Shown here: piece by piece, positions 47,330-56,400 of the stretch | Layout: every line of letters starts with the position of its first letter | How positions within the stretch are numbered: the first letter of the stretch is position 1 | NCBI GenBank assembly: GCA_035485275.1 | Contig: DATHOE010000046.1 | Location: 1-64,000 of the forward strand | DNA: 64,000 bases | DNA from: DAIDJD01 sp035485275 | Lineage (GTDB): Bacteria > Oederibacteriota > JAJYGY01 > DAIDJD01 | Direction of reading: 5' to 3' | Notes under the pieces: model-generated | The model's input: only the letters and a program-made list of their open reading frames with translations | Databases searched by the model: none | What the model was told of the DNA's origin: nothing | Program-made: the position numbers and the translations under genes

Positions 47330-48403
47330 TCAGGGCTTCGCGTAGGCGTGCAGGCCGGACAGCAGGAAGTTGACGCCCCAGTAGGTGAAGACGATGGAGC
47401 CGGCGCCGATGAGCCCGACCCAGGCGATCTTGCGGCCTTCCCAGCCGCCGAACACGCGCATGTGCAGGAAAAAGGCGAAGATCAGCCAACTGATGAAGGC
47501 CCAGGTCTCCTTGGGGTCCCAGCCCCAGTAGCGGCCCCAGGCCAGGTGCCCCCACACCGCCCCGAGGATGATGCCCAGGGTCAGCAGAGGGAAGCCGATG
47601 GCCACGCTGCGGTAGTTGAGCTCGTCCAGGGTGCCGGCGTCGGGCACGGAGTCCATCAGGCGCTGGGGCAGGAACTGCAGGGCGAAGGCCAGCAGCATGC
47701 CGATGGCGAGGGCCCCGGCCGCGCAGATGGCGTAGGCCTTGGCCGTGTCGCCGTAGGCCAGCTCCGTGCCGCCCGTGGCCGCCATGAGCCAGTTCCAGAA
47801 GTCGCTGCGGGCGCTCTGGTGCACGTAGCCGAAGAACCAGCCCGCCAGCGGGGAGGCGATGGCCAAGGCGATCCAGGTGGTCTTGCGGGTCCAGTTGCCG
47901 GTCTTGATGAGGTAGAGCAGGCTCAGGGCGAAGGTGCTGGCGAAGGCCCCGTAGCTGGTCAGCATGCACGACACGTGGATCTTGAGCCAGTAGCTCTGCA
48001 GGGCCGGCATGAGCGGTGAGATGTGCTTGTACTCCTCGGGCAGCAGGTTGGCGGCGGCGATGGCCACCATGGCCGCGGGCAGGACCAGGAGCCCCAAGAT
48101 CGGCAGCTTGGCCTCCCGTTCGAAGTAGGAGAAGAGCGCCAGCACGCCGAAGGCCACCATCGTGGCGCTCTCATACTGGTTGGCCCAGGGCGCGTGCCCG
48201 GCCACGGCCCAGCGGTAGATGAGGGCGCCCACGTTCCAGGCCACGCAGGCCCACAGCATCCTGCGCGCCCAGGCATACTGCCAGTCCTTCTTCGTCAGGG
48301 CGTAGGCCAGGTAGAAGCCCCAGGTGACGCCCTGCAGCACGAAGAGGGCCAGGAACAAGCCTTGGCTGAAGGCGTCTTGGAAGCCGTTGTCCAGGGGGTT
48401 CAT
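47330..48403 (-). CDS. ccsA: System II cytochrome c biogenesis protein CcsA/ResC
   Basis: 357 aa with about eight membrane helices. With ResB it exports haem and attaches it to apocytochrome c on the outer face of the inner membrane. The haem-binding WWD-type block is WGRYWGWDPKETWAFISW, with conserved His residues in flanking helices (KIHVSCMLTSYGAF, FFLHMRVFGGW). Many pipelines call it ccsB; naming varies. It is coupled to resB by ATGA and separated from cysG-N by 24 nt. No c-type cytochrome gene is in the window. Confidence 0.93.
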   Translation of the reverse strand: MNPLDNGFQDAFSQGLFLALFVLQGVTWGFYLAYALTKKDWQYAWARRMLWACVAWNVGALIYRWAVAGHAPWANQYESATMVAFGVLALFSYFEREAKLPILGLLVLPAAMVAIAAANLLPEEYKHISPLMPALQSYWLKIHVSCMLTSYGAFASTFALSLLYLIKTGNWTRKTTWIALAIASPLAGWFFGYVHQSARSDFWNWLMAATGGTELAYGDTAKAYAICAAGALAIGMLLAFALQFLPQRLMDSVPDAGTLDELNYRSVAIGFPLLTLGIILGAVWGHLAWGRYWGWDPKETWAFISWLIFAFFLHMRVFGGWEGRKIAWVGLIGAGSIVFTYWGVNFLLSGLHAYAKP

Positions 48404-49944
48404 GCTTGCGTCTCCAGGGTGGTTTTGGGCTCGGCGCTCAGGCCCTCATCCAGGGATTGCCCCAGCCGCGTGAACACGCGCTGGAAGGCGATCTTGTTGC
48501 GGCGCACGAAGCCGGCCAGGGTGACCCGGCTGCCCCCGCCCTCGAGCGGCTCCACCAGCACCCAGGCCTTGCGGTAGAACAGGTAGAAGGCCGAGAACAC
48601 GCCGAAGACGACCAGGAAGGCCCCCAGCGCCGCGATGGGCGCGCCGGGGTCGGCGTTGGCCTGGAGCACGGTGAAGGGGACCGGGTCCACGGTCTTGCCG
48701 TAGAGCTTCAGCCCGGGCACCTTCGCCATCTGGATGTCCGGCATGGCGTACACGAACCAGGTGAGGCTCTTCTCGACCCCGTGCTTCCAGAACTGGACGC
48801 GGATGGCCGGGTTGTTCAGGTCGTCGCTGTTGTTCTGCAGGACGCCCGGCGAGGCCATGCCCGCGTCGGGGTAGAAGTCCATGACCTCCAGCTCCCAGCC
48901 GGTGTCCAGGAGCTTGATGCGCTGGAGGTAGGGGGCGCGGATGTCGAGGCGCTCCGTCTCCCCGGGCAGCTGCACCTCGAACTCGGCGGAGTAGAGCCCA
49001 TCATAACCCCAGGAGGCCTGGTAGAGCAAAAGCCCGTCCACGGCCAGGGGCGAGTTGACCAGGATGGAGGCCGCGGTCTGTATCTCCCCGTTGCGGATGA
49101 TCTTGACGTCGGAGCGGAATAGGCTGGGGGAGGCGGTGCCTGGGTAGTAGCGGACGTCGAACTTGTCGAGGTAGATCTGGAAGTCGGCGTTGTCCAGGCT
49201 GCGCTCGTAGAGCAGCGGCAGCGGCAGGCTCAGGCCGAAGGGCAGGTCCAGGCGGCGCACATGCAGGCCCCAATGCACCTGCTCCACCGGGACCGCGCTC
49301 TGGCCGCCCTCCTTGACGATGACGTTGTGGTTGGAGCCGAAGAGGATCTTCAGCACGCCGGCCAGCAGCAGCAGCAGCAGGCCCAGGTGCACGATGTGGG
49401 CGGCCCACAGGGACAGGAAGTGCTTCTCTCCGACCAGGAGCCTGCGCTTGGGCCCCTCCTTCTGGGCCAGGCGCGGGAATTCCAGCTGCAGCGAGCGGCG
49501 CGCGCGGTCCAGGGCCTCCAGCGGGGGCAGGGGGGTGTCCCAGACCCGGGTGAAGGCGGTCTTGGGGACCAGGGGGTCCTTGAGCAGGACGGCGTCGGTT
49601 TCGCGGGAGATGCGCCAGACATGGGGCACCCGCACCCAGGTGACCATGATCAGGTTCAGGGCCATCATGGCCAGCACCATGATGAACCACCAGGAATGGT
49701 AGACCTGGTCCAGGCCCAGCTGCATGGCCAGCTTGTAGGCCTTGTCGCCGTAGAGCTGGGCGATGCGCGGCGCCTCGTCGCCCTGGGGGATGAAGGTCCC
49801 GAAGGCGGAGAAGAGGCCCAGCAGGGCGAAGAGGCTCAGGGTCAGCTTGAAGCTGCCCAGGATGCGCGCCAAGGGGTCCCGCACCGCGGGTTTCGCGGCG
49901 GCAAGGACGGATTCGTCGGCGACGGCCTTGGCCTGCTCAGACAC
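48400..49944 (-). CDS. resB: System II cytochrome c biogenesis protein ResB (Ccs1)
   Basis: 514 aa. Three N-terminal membrane helices (from about 30, with GSFKLTLSLFALLGLFSAFGTFIPQG as the region 30-54), a large periplasmic domain, and a fourth helix near the C-terminus (PIAALGAFLVVFGVFSAFYLFYRK region). The start is GTG preceded by AGGAAG; an in-frame TGA lies two codons upstream, so no earlier start is possible. First gene of the cytochrome/haem block, after a terminator that closes the nuo operon. Confidence 0.93.
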   Translation of the reverse strand: MSEQAKAVADESVLAAAKPAVRDPLARILGSFKLTLSLFALLGLFSAFGTFIPQGDEAPRIAQLYGDKAYKLAMQLGLDQVYHSWWFIMVLAMMALNLIMVTWVRVPHVWRISRETDAVLLKDPLVPKTAFTRVWDTPLPPLEALDRARRSLQLEFPRLAQKEGPKRRLLVGEKHFLSLWAAHIVHLGLLLLLLAGVLKILFGSNHNVIVKEGGQSAVPVEQVHWGLHVRRLDLPFGLSLPLPLLYERSLDNADFQIYLDKFDVRYYPGTASPSLFRSDVKIIRNGEIQTAASILVNSPLAVDGLLLYQASWGYDGLYSAEFEVQLPGETERLDIRAPYLQRIKLLDTGWELEVMDFYPDAGMASPGVLQNNSDDLNNPAIRVQFWKHGVEKSLTWFVYAMPDIQMAKVPGLKLYGKTVDPVPFTVLQANADPGAPIAALGAFLVVFGVFSAFYLFYRKAWVLVEPLEGGGSRVTLAGFVRRNKIAFQRVFTRLGQSLDEGLSAEPKTTLETQA

Positions 49945-49987
49945 GGTTCACTTCCTGCGAGGGGGCGGTCTTTTCGGAGATCGGCAT
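49937..49987 (-). other. Possible 16-codon leader ORF overlapping the resB start
   Basis: ATG at 49985-49987 opens a 16-codon frame whose TGA lies inside the second and third codons of resB (GTGTCTGA). Translation of the leader would bring ribosomes to the resB start. No clear ribosome binding site precedes it. It could be chance. Confidence 0.25.
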
Positions 49988-50000
49988 GCGGTCTTTCTTG

Positions 50001-50032
50001 AAAACGGAAAGGGAGACCCCGCGGGGCCTCCC
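50001..50032 (-). terminator. Terminator of the nuo operon
   Basis: Minus strand: a 10-bp inverted repeat GGGAGGCCCC/GGGGTCTCCC with a central GC, then TTTCCGTTTT. It begins 25 nt after the nuoN stop. The U-tract is interrupted, so termination may be partial, which would let some transcripts enter resB. Confidence 0.7.
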
Positions 50033-50057
50033 CTGGGCGCGGATCCGCCTCCGGCCT

Positions 50058-51503
50058 TTAGGGCAGGGCCTGCTTCAACCAGTCCAGGATGGGGGACGGA
50101 TAGACGCCCGTGACCAGGATCATCAGGGTGCAAAGGCCCAAGGCGATGCGGGCCGCGGCGGGCGCCGCCACCGGCGCCTCGTCCGCGGAGGGCTCGATGT
50201 ACATCTGCTTGATGATGACCAGGTAGTAGAAGAGCGACACGATGCTCATCACCACGGCGAAGGCGACCAGGGCCAGCAGCCAGACCCGGCCGCTGAGCAG
50301 GCCTTCCTGGACGCCCGCGGCGAAAAGGAAGTATTTGCCGAAGAAGCCGCCGAAGGGCGGTATGCCGCCCAGCGAGAGCACCGCGCACAGCATGATCAGG
50401 GCCAGGCCCGGGGAGCGACGCGCCAGGCCCTTGAGCCCGGAGAGCTCCGGGCTCCCCTTCACCGACACCAGCTGGATCACCTGGAAGGCGGCCATGTTGG
50501 TGAAGAGGTAGACCAGGGCGTAGAAAAGGACGGCCTGGAGGCCCAAGGGGGTCCCCGCGACGATGCCGATCATCAGGTAGCCGGCCTGGGCCACGGAACT
50601 GTAGGCCATCAGGCGCTTCAGGTCCCTCTGCTTCAGGGCCACGACATTGGCCCACACAAAGGTCAGGGCCATCATGACCATCAGGAGCTTGTCCCAGACC
50701 CCGGCCAGGCTGTGGAAGCTGGTGTCGAGCACGCGCATCAGCAGGGCGAGACCCGCGGCCTTGGACGCCACGCTCAGGAAGGCGGTGATGGGCGTGGGGG
50801 CGGCCTGGTACACGTCGGGCGCCCACATATGGAAGGGGACCAGGCTGACCTTGAAGGCCAAGCCGGCCGTCACCAGGGCCAGGGCCAGCAGCAGGGCCGG
50901 CGAATGCGCGGCGCCCTGGGACCAGGCCGCCAAACCCTGCAGGGACAGGGTGCCGCTGAGTCCGTAGAGGATGGAGAAGCCGTAGAGCAGCAGGGCCGAG
51001 GCGATGGCCCCAAGGATCAGGTACTTGATGCCGGCCTCGGAGCTGACCAGGCTGCGGCCCTTCAGGATGCTGACCAGGGCATAGAAGCCGAGGCTGTTGA
51101 GCTCCAGGGCCACGTAGAGGCTCAAGAGGTCGCCGGCCGAGGCCAGGCACATCATGGCCAGGGTCACCATGACCAGCAGGAAGTAGTACTCGCCTGCCCA
51201 GGCCACGCCGCGGGCTTCCAGGGCGTCGACGCTGGCCAGGGATGCCAGCAGGGCCGCGGACAGGAAAAGGACTTCAAAGACGCGGGCCAGGGAATCCGCG
51301 ATGAAGAGACCGCCGAAGGCCGTGGAGGGGCCCTGGGGGAAGGGGCTCGCCAGGAGCACGGCCAAAATCACGGCGAAGCCGGCCGCGCAGACCCAGCCGA
51401 GGTAGCGGCGGCTGGCGCCCTCCGGCGCGAGCAGGTCCAGGAAAAAGACCAGCAGGCCCAGGCCCAGCACCGCGAATTCCGGGAGGATCAGCTGCAGGTT
51501 CAT
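50058..51503 (-). CDS. nuoN: NADH-quinone oxidoreductase subunit N
   Basis: 481 aa, a Mrp-type antiporter-like membrane subunit with about 14 helices. The conserved Glu/Lys region appears in the central helices (ALELNSLGFYALV, LVPFHMWAPDVYQAAPTP as blocks). Last gene of the nuo operon, 4-nt overlap with nuoM. Confidence 0.95.
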   Translation of the reverse strand: MNLQLILPEFAVLGLGLLVFFLDLLAPEGASRRYLGWVCAAGFAVILAVLLASPFPQGPSTAFGGLFIADSLARVFEVLFLSAALLASLASVDALEARGVAWAGEYYFLLVMVTLAMMCLASAGDLLSLYVALELNSLGFYALVSILKGRSLVSSEAGIKYLILGAIASALLLYGFSILYGLSGTLSLQGLAAWSQGAAHSPALLLALALVTAGLAFKVSLVPFHMWAPDVYQAAPTPITAFLSVASKAAGLALLMRVLDTSFHSLAGVWDKLLMVMMALTFVWANVVALKQRDLKRLMAYSSVAQAGYLMIGIVAGTPLGLQAVLFYALVYLFTNMAAFQVIQLVSVKGSPELSGLKGLARRSPGLALIMLCAVLSLGGIPPFGGFFGKYFLFAAGVQEGLLSGRVWLLALVAFAVVMSIVSLFYYLVIIKQMYIEPSADEAPVAAPAAARIALGLCTLMILVTGVYPSPILDWLKQALP

Positions 51504-53008
51504 CGCGGCAGGCTCCCCAAGGTCTGGGCCACGGCGATGAGGCCGCCGTCGATCAGCCTAAGCACCGGGAAGGGGTAGACCCCGACCAGGACCATCACCG
51601 TGATGAGGATGACCACCGGGATGCGCTCCACCAGGGTGGCGTCGCCCAGCTCCTTGTAGTGCGGCTCGGTGATGGGGCCGTAGAAGGTCTTCTGCAGGAC
51701 GCGCAGCACGTAGAGGGCGGTGAACACGATGCTCGTCAGGGCGATGACCGCCACCACCTTGAAGAAGAGGTCCTGGGTGAAGTAGGCGCCCAGGAAGACG
51801 AGCAGCTCCGCCGGGAAGCTGCTCAGGCCCGGCAGGCCCAGCCCGGCCATGCCGGCGATGACATAGGCCGCTGCGATGAAGGGCATGACCTGGGCCAGGC
51901 CCCCCAGCTTCGGCATGAGGCGCGTGTGCGTGCGGCCGTAGGTCATGCCGATCAGGGCGAAGAAGGTGCCGGTCATGATGCCGTGGGCGAACATCTGCAG
52001 GACCGCGCCGTTCATGCCCAAAGTGTCCAGGGTGGCAAGCCCCAGGAGCACGAGCCCCATGTGGGACACGGAGCTGTAGGCGGTGACGTACTTCAGGTCG
52101 GTCTGGGCCGCGGCGCCGATGGAGCCGTACACGATGTTGACCAGGGCCAGGACCGCGATGAGCGGGGCCCAGAAGTGCGCGCCCGCGGGCAGCAGGAAGA
52201 TGGCGACGCGCAGGCAGCCGTAGGCGCCCAGCTTCATGAGCACGCCGGCGTGGAGCATGGACACGGCCGTGGGCGCGGAGGCGTGGCCGTCGGGGGACCA
52301 GGTGTGCAGGGGCCAGAGGGCGGCCAGCACGCCGAAACCGAGGAAGAGGACCGGGAACCACAGCTTCTGGAAGCCCGGGCTGAACTGGCCGGCCATGGCC
52401 GCCTTGTTCAGCTCGAAGATGTCCAGGGTGTGGGGGGTGGAGCCGTAGTAGAGGGCCAGGATGCCCAGCAGGAGGAAGGCCGAGCCGCCCATGAGCATGA
52501 GGGTCAGCTTCATGGCGGAATATTCCTTGGGCCCGGTGCCCCAGATGCCGATGAGCAGGTACATGGGCAGCACCGCGACCTCGTACAGCGCGAAGAACAC
52601 GTAGAGGTTGAAGGAGGTGAAGACCCCGAAGACGCCGCCGCCCAGGAGCAGCAGGAGCACGAAGAACTCCTTGCCGCGGTGCTTCAGGCCCCAGGACGCC
52701 AGCACGCCGGTGAAGAGGATCAGCGAGTTGAGCACGACCATGAGCAGGCTGATGCCGTCCGCGCCCAGGTGGTACTCGACCCCCAGGGAGGGCACCAGGC
52801 TGAAGCGCTCCGCGAACTGCAGCTGCCCGGCCCGGCCGTAGTCGAACTGGGCCAGCAGCCAGACCGTGAGCAGCAGGGACAGGCCCGAGGCGCCCAAGGA
52901 CAGCCATTTGATGGCCTGGATCCTGGTGTCCGGGACGAAGGCCATGATGAGCAGGCCCGTGACGAAGGGGGCCAGCCATATGGCGGAGAGAATGGGGAAT
53001 GCGTTCAT
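51500..53008 (-). CDS. nuoM: NADH-quinone oxidoreductase subunit M
   Basis: 502 aa, antiporter-like proton-pumping subunit. The helix 5 Glu is in FALYEVAVLPMYLLIG; the lysine helix and HTWSPDGHASAPTAVSMLHAG block follow. It lies between nuoL and nuoN with 10 and -4 nt spacing. Confidence 0.96.
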   Translation of the reverse strand: MNAFPILSAIWLAPFVTGLLIMAFVPDTRIQAIKWLSLGASGLSLLLTVWLLAQFDYGRAGQLQFAERFSLVPSLGVEYHLGADGISLLMVVLNSLILFTGVLASWGLKHRGKEFFVLLLLLGGGVFGVFTSFNLYVFFALYEVAVLPMYLLIGIWGTGPKEYSAMKLTLMLMGGSAFLLLGILALYYGSTPHTLDIFELNKAAMAGQFSPGFQKLWFPVLFLGFGVLAALWPLHTWSPDGHASAPTAVSMLHAGVLMKLGAYGCLRVAIFLLPAGAHFWAPLIAVLALVNIVYGSIGAAAQTDLKYVTAYSSVSHMGLVLLGLATLDTLGMNGAVLQMFAHGIMTGTFFALIGMTYGRTHTRLMPKLGGLAQVMPFIAAAYVIAGMAGLGLPGLSSFPAELLVFLGAYFTQDLFFKVVAVIALTSIVFTALYVLRVLQKTFYGPITEPHYKELGDATLVERIPVVILITVMVLVGVYPFPVLRLIDGGLIAVAQTLGSLPR

Positions 53009-53018
53009 TCAGCCTTCC

Positions 53019-55088
53019 TCATGGGACGAAAACCTTCAGCGCCCCCAGCAGGATCAGGATGCCTCCCAGCATGGCCAGGGCATAGGCCTGGGCGCGGCCG
53101 GTCTGCAGGCGCCGCAGCGCGCCGCCCGCGACCTGCATGAGCAGCGCCAGGCCGTTCATCACGCCGTCGACCACGTGCCGGTCGAACCAGGCGATGGCGC
53201 CGGAGACCACGTAATAGACGTGGTCCATCATCCAGCGGTAGAACTCGTCGACGTAGTACTTGTTGTAGACCGTGGTGTAGACGGGCCCCAGGGCCCGGGC
53301 CACCCTGCCCGGATCGATCCACTTGAGCCGGTAGACGCCGAAGGCCAGGAAAATGCCGGCCAGGCCCAGCAGGGTGGCGGGCACGGCCACGCTGTAGTCC
53401 AGGACGAAGGCGCGGGATTCCTGCGCAGGAGGGATCGTCGCGGGGGCGGGCGCGGGAAGTCCGGTCGCCGCCGTGGGCGGCAGCGCCGGCGCGGCCCAGA
53501 GGGCCGTGGCCAGGCGGTAGTCGCCGACCGCCTTGGGGTGCGCCAGGGCCAGGCCCTGGGCGCGGGTCCAGTCGGAGGCGAGCGTGGGGCTGCGGTCGAA
53601 GCGGATGTAGCTGCCGAAGCTGCGGCCGCCAAAGTCGAGGCCGGCGAAGCCCGCGCCGAGGCTCAGGACCGCCAGCACCACCAGGGGCAGGGTCATGGTC
53701 CAGGGGGACTCGTGGGGATGGCCGTGCTCCGGCTCCTTCCCTTCAAAGGTCAGGAAGTAGAGGCGGAACATGTAGAAGGCGGTCAGGAAGGCCACGGCCG
53801 CGGCCAGCACGTAGAGGCCCGTCATATGGGCGTCCTTCAGGGCCGCCAGGATCATGTCCTTGCTGAAGAAGCCGGCGAAGGGCCAGATCCCGGAGATGGC
53901 CAGGCTGGCCACCAGGAAGGTGATTCCGGTCAGGGGCATCTTGCGCCGCAGGCCGCCCATGGCGCGCACGTCGTTGCTGTGGACCGCGTGGATGACCGAG
54001 CCGGCGCCGAGGAAGAGCAGGGCCTTGAAGAAGGCGTGGGTGAAGAGGTGGAAGGCGCCCGCGGTGACGCCGAGGCCGCCCGCGCCCAGGGCCATGACCA
54101 TGTAGCCCAGCTGGGACAGGGTCGAATACGCGAGCACCCGCTTGATGTCGAACTGGGTGCAGGCGATGGTGGCCGCGAAGAGGCTGGTGAAGCCGCCCAC
54201 GCAGGCGACCACCAGGGGCGCGTTCACCGAACCCATCAGGGAGGCGTCGAAGACCGCGTAGACCCGGGCGACCATGAAGACGCCGGCCGCGACCATGGTG
54301 GCGGCGTGGATCAGGGCCGACACCGGGGTGGGGCCCTCCATGGCGTCCGGCAGCCACACATGCAGGGGGAACTGGGCGCTCTTGCCCACGGCGCCGCAGA
54401 AGAGCAGGAGGGCCACCGCGCCCAGGGGCAGCCAGGCCGGCCCGAAGAGGGGCCAGGACCCGAGGTGGGCGGCGATCGCGGAGAAATCGGAGGTCCCCAG
54501 GTAATAGCTGAGGAAGAGGATCCCCAAGAACATGCCCAGGTCGCCCACGCGGTTGACCACGAAGGCCTTTTTGCAGGCCTGGTTGGCCTCGGGCTTGGTG
54601 GTGTAGAAGCCGATGAGGAGGTAGCTGCACAGGCCCACCAGCTCCCAGAAGATGTACATCTGGAAGAGGTTGGGGCTGACCACCAGGCCCAGCATGCTGA
54701 AGGTGAAGAGGCCCAGGTACATGAAAAAGCGGGCCAGGCCGGGGTCCTCGCTCATGTAGCCGAGGCTGTAGAGGTGCACCAAAAAGGACACCAAGGTGAC
54801 CACCACCAGCATCATGGCCGACAGCGGGTCGAGCAGGGTCCCCACGCTGATGGTGAAGTGGCCGAAGACCTGGTTGGTGACCGACAGCCAGGGGATGCCG
54901 TCCACTTTGGGCGCTGGGTCGCCCAAGACCTGGGCGGCCAGGACCAGGCTCAGGGCGAGGGCCGAGCCCACGGCGAGCAGGGCGACGCGCGGCACCAGGC
55001 GGCGGCTGCCGCGGCCGAACAGGAAGTTGAAGAGGAAGCCGCCCAAGGGGAGCAGCGGCACGATCCAGGTCGCGGTGGAAAAGGTCAT
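53019..55088 (-). CDS. nuoL: NADH-quinone oxidoreductase subunit L
   Basis: 689 aa, the largest antiporter-like subunit, with the C-terminal lateral helix and last membrane helix. The Glu helix is FWELVGLCSYLLIGF; the conserved block PLHVWLPDAMEGPTPVSALIHAATM (region about 225-250) is present. A Pro/Ala-rich loop lies before the C-terminal helices (about residues 530-560). Confidence 0.96.
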   Translation of the reverse strand: MTFSTATWIVPLLPLGGFLFNFLFGRGSRRLVPRVALLAVGSALALSLVLAAQVLGDPAPKVDGIPWLSVTNQVFGHFTISVGTLLDPLSAMMLVVVTLVSFLVHLYSLGYMSEDPGLARFFMYLGLFTFSMLGLVVSPNLFQMYIFWELVGLCSYLLIGFYTTKPEANQACKKAFVVNRVGDLGMFLGILFLSYYLGTSDFSAIAAHLGSWPLFGPAWLPLGAVALLLFCGAVGKSAQFPLHVWLPDAMEGPTPVSALIHAATMVAAGVFMVARVYAVFDASLMGSVNAPLVVACVGGFTSLFAATIACTQFDIKRVLAYSTLSQLGYMVMALGAGGLGVTAGAFHLFTHAFFKALLFLGAGSVIHAVHSNDVRAMGGLRRKMPLTGITFLVASLAISGIWPFAGFFSKDMILAALKDAHMTGLYVLAAAVAFLTAFYMFRLYFLTFEGKEPEHGHPHESPWTMTLPLVVLAVLSLGAGFAGLDFGGRSFGSYIRFDRSPTLASDWTRAQGLALAHPKAVGDYRLATALWAAPALPPTAATGLPAPAPATIPPAQESRAFVLDYSVAVPATLLGLAGIFLAFGVYRLKWIDPGRVARALGPVYTTVYNKYYVDEFYRWMMDHVYYVVSGAIAWFDRHVVDGVMNGLALLMQVAGGALRRLQTGRAQAYALAMLGGILILLGALKVFVP

Positions 55089-55095
55089 GGTTCCT

Positions 55096-55413
55096 TCAGC
55101 CCTTGAGCAGGTCCACGTGCTCCAGGCGCACGCTGCGGCGCGCCCGGAAGATGCTGACCACCAAGGCCAGGCCCACCGTGGCCTCGGCCGCGGCGATGGT
55201 GATGGTGAACAGGGTGAACATCTGGCCCGCCATGGCGCCGGAATGCAGGTAAGCGTTGAAGGCCACCAGGTTCAAGTTGGCGGCGTTGAACATCAGCTCC
55301 AGGCCCATGAGCACGCCCACGGCGCTGCGGCGCGCGATCACGCCGTAGAGCCCCACGCTGAAGAGGGCCGCGGACAGGACCAGGAAATGACCTATGCCGA
55401 CGCCGGGGATCAT
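55096..55413 (-). CDS. nuoK: NADH-quinone oxidoreductase subunit K
   Basis: 105 aa, three membrane helices. The conserved membrane Glu residues are in GLELMFNAANLNLV and AAAEATVGLALV. 4-nt overlap with nuoJ. Confidence 0.95.
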   Translation of the reverse strand: MIPGVGIGHFLVLSAALFSVGLYGVIARRSAVGVLMGLELMFNAANLNLVAFNAYLHSGAMAGQMFTLFTITIAAAEATVGLALVVSIFRARRSVRLEHVDLLKG

Positions 55414-55925
55414 TCCGTGTCCTTGCGCGCGATGAGCACGGCGCCGATGAGGGCCGTGAAGAGGATCAGGGCAGTGAGTTCGAAGGGATAGACGTAGTCG
55501 TTGAGCAGGCTCATGCCGACGGCCTGCAGGTTGGACAGGACCGGCGCCCCGGCGGCCGGCGCGGGCGCTTCCGTGGGCGCCCAGGGCGCGGACAGCAGGG
55601 CCTTTTGCAGGACCAGGAAGAGCGCGGCGCAGCCCAGGGCCGCCGGCACGGCAAGGCGATTGGTCTGGCCCACGCCGGCGTCGCCGATCTGGGCCGTGAG
55701 CATCACGGCGAAGATGATGAGCACGATGACCGCCCCGACGTAGACGAGCAGCTGCACCACGGCGACGAACTCCGCGTTCAGCAGCAGGTAGAGCACCGCC
55801 AGCAGCGCCAGGGTCAGGGCCAGGAAGAGCGCGGCGTGGAACACGTTGCGCACGGTGACCACGCGCACAGCGGAAAAGACGCTTAAGCCGGCGCAGAGGT
55901 AGAAGATGGCGGTCGAGAGCTGCAT
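55410..55925 (-). CDS. nuoJ: NADH-quinone oxidoreductase subunit J
   Basis: 171 aa, five membrane helices. AEFVAVVQLLVYVGAVIVLIIF (region 51-72) is the family block containing the pi-bulge helix 3. It is on the short side, with a Pro/Ala-rich loop at about residues 115-130. Confidence 0.94.
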   Translation of the reverse strand: MQLSTAIFYLCAGLSVFSAVRVVTVRNVFHAALFLALTLALLAVLYLLLNAEFVAVVQLLVYVGAVIVLIIFAVMLTAQIGDAGVGQTNRLAVPAALGCAALFLVLQKALLSAPWAPTEAPAPAAGAPVLSNLQAVGMSLLNDYVYPFELTALILFTALIGAVLIARKDTE

Positions 55926-55940
55926 GGTCGCCGTTCCGGT

Positions 55941-56393
55941 TTAAGCCTGGCGCGGACGCGAGGCCGGTTCGTTGAGGATCAGGGTGAGCTCCTGGCGGTC
56001 GTAGGTCGCCATCTCATAGTCGTGGTTCATGCGGATGGCGTCGAAGTTGCAGGCCTCCACGCACAGTTCGCACAGGGTGCAGGTCCCCAGCTTGTAGATG
56101 TACTTGTCCAGCACCCGGGTCTTGCCGTCGGCGCCCTTGCTCTGGACGATCTCCAGGCTGTCGTTGGGGCAGGCCCGCACGCACATCATGCACAGGGTGC
56201 ACTTGTGGGCGCCGCTCAGGGGGTCCAGCGGGAGGTCCACCCGGCCGCGGAAGCGGTCGGCCATGCGCCAGCGTTCGTCCGGGTACTGCTGGGTCACGTC
56301 CTTGGAGAAGAACTCCTTGATGGTGACGCCCATGCCCGTCAGCAGGCTGAAAAAGCCTTTGGCGATGTCGCGGATCCAGACGAAAAGCCCCAT
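55941..56393 (-). CDS. nuoI: NADH-quinone oxidoreductase subunit I (2x[4Fe-4S])
   Basis: 150 aa, carries clusters N6a/N6b that pass electrons to NuoB. Cluster ligands: Cys65, 68, 71, 75 (CTLCMMCVRACP) and Cys105, 108, 111, 115 (CTLCELCVEACN). The second motif ends in Asn instead of the usual Pro, a mild variation. An N-terminal amphipathic segment binds the membrane. Confidence 0.95.
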   Translation of the reverse strand: MGLFVWIRDIAKGFFSLLTGMGVTIKEFFSKDVTQQYPDERWRMADRFRGRVDLPLDPLSGAHKCTLCMMCVRACPNDSLEIVQSKGADGKTRVLDKYIYKLGTCTLCELCVEACNFDAIRMNHDYEMATYDRQELTLILNEPASRPRQA

Positions 56394-56400
56394 GGCGCCC

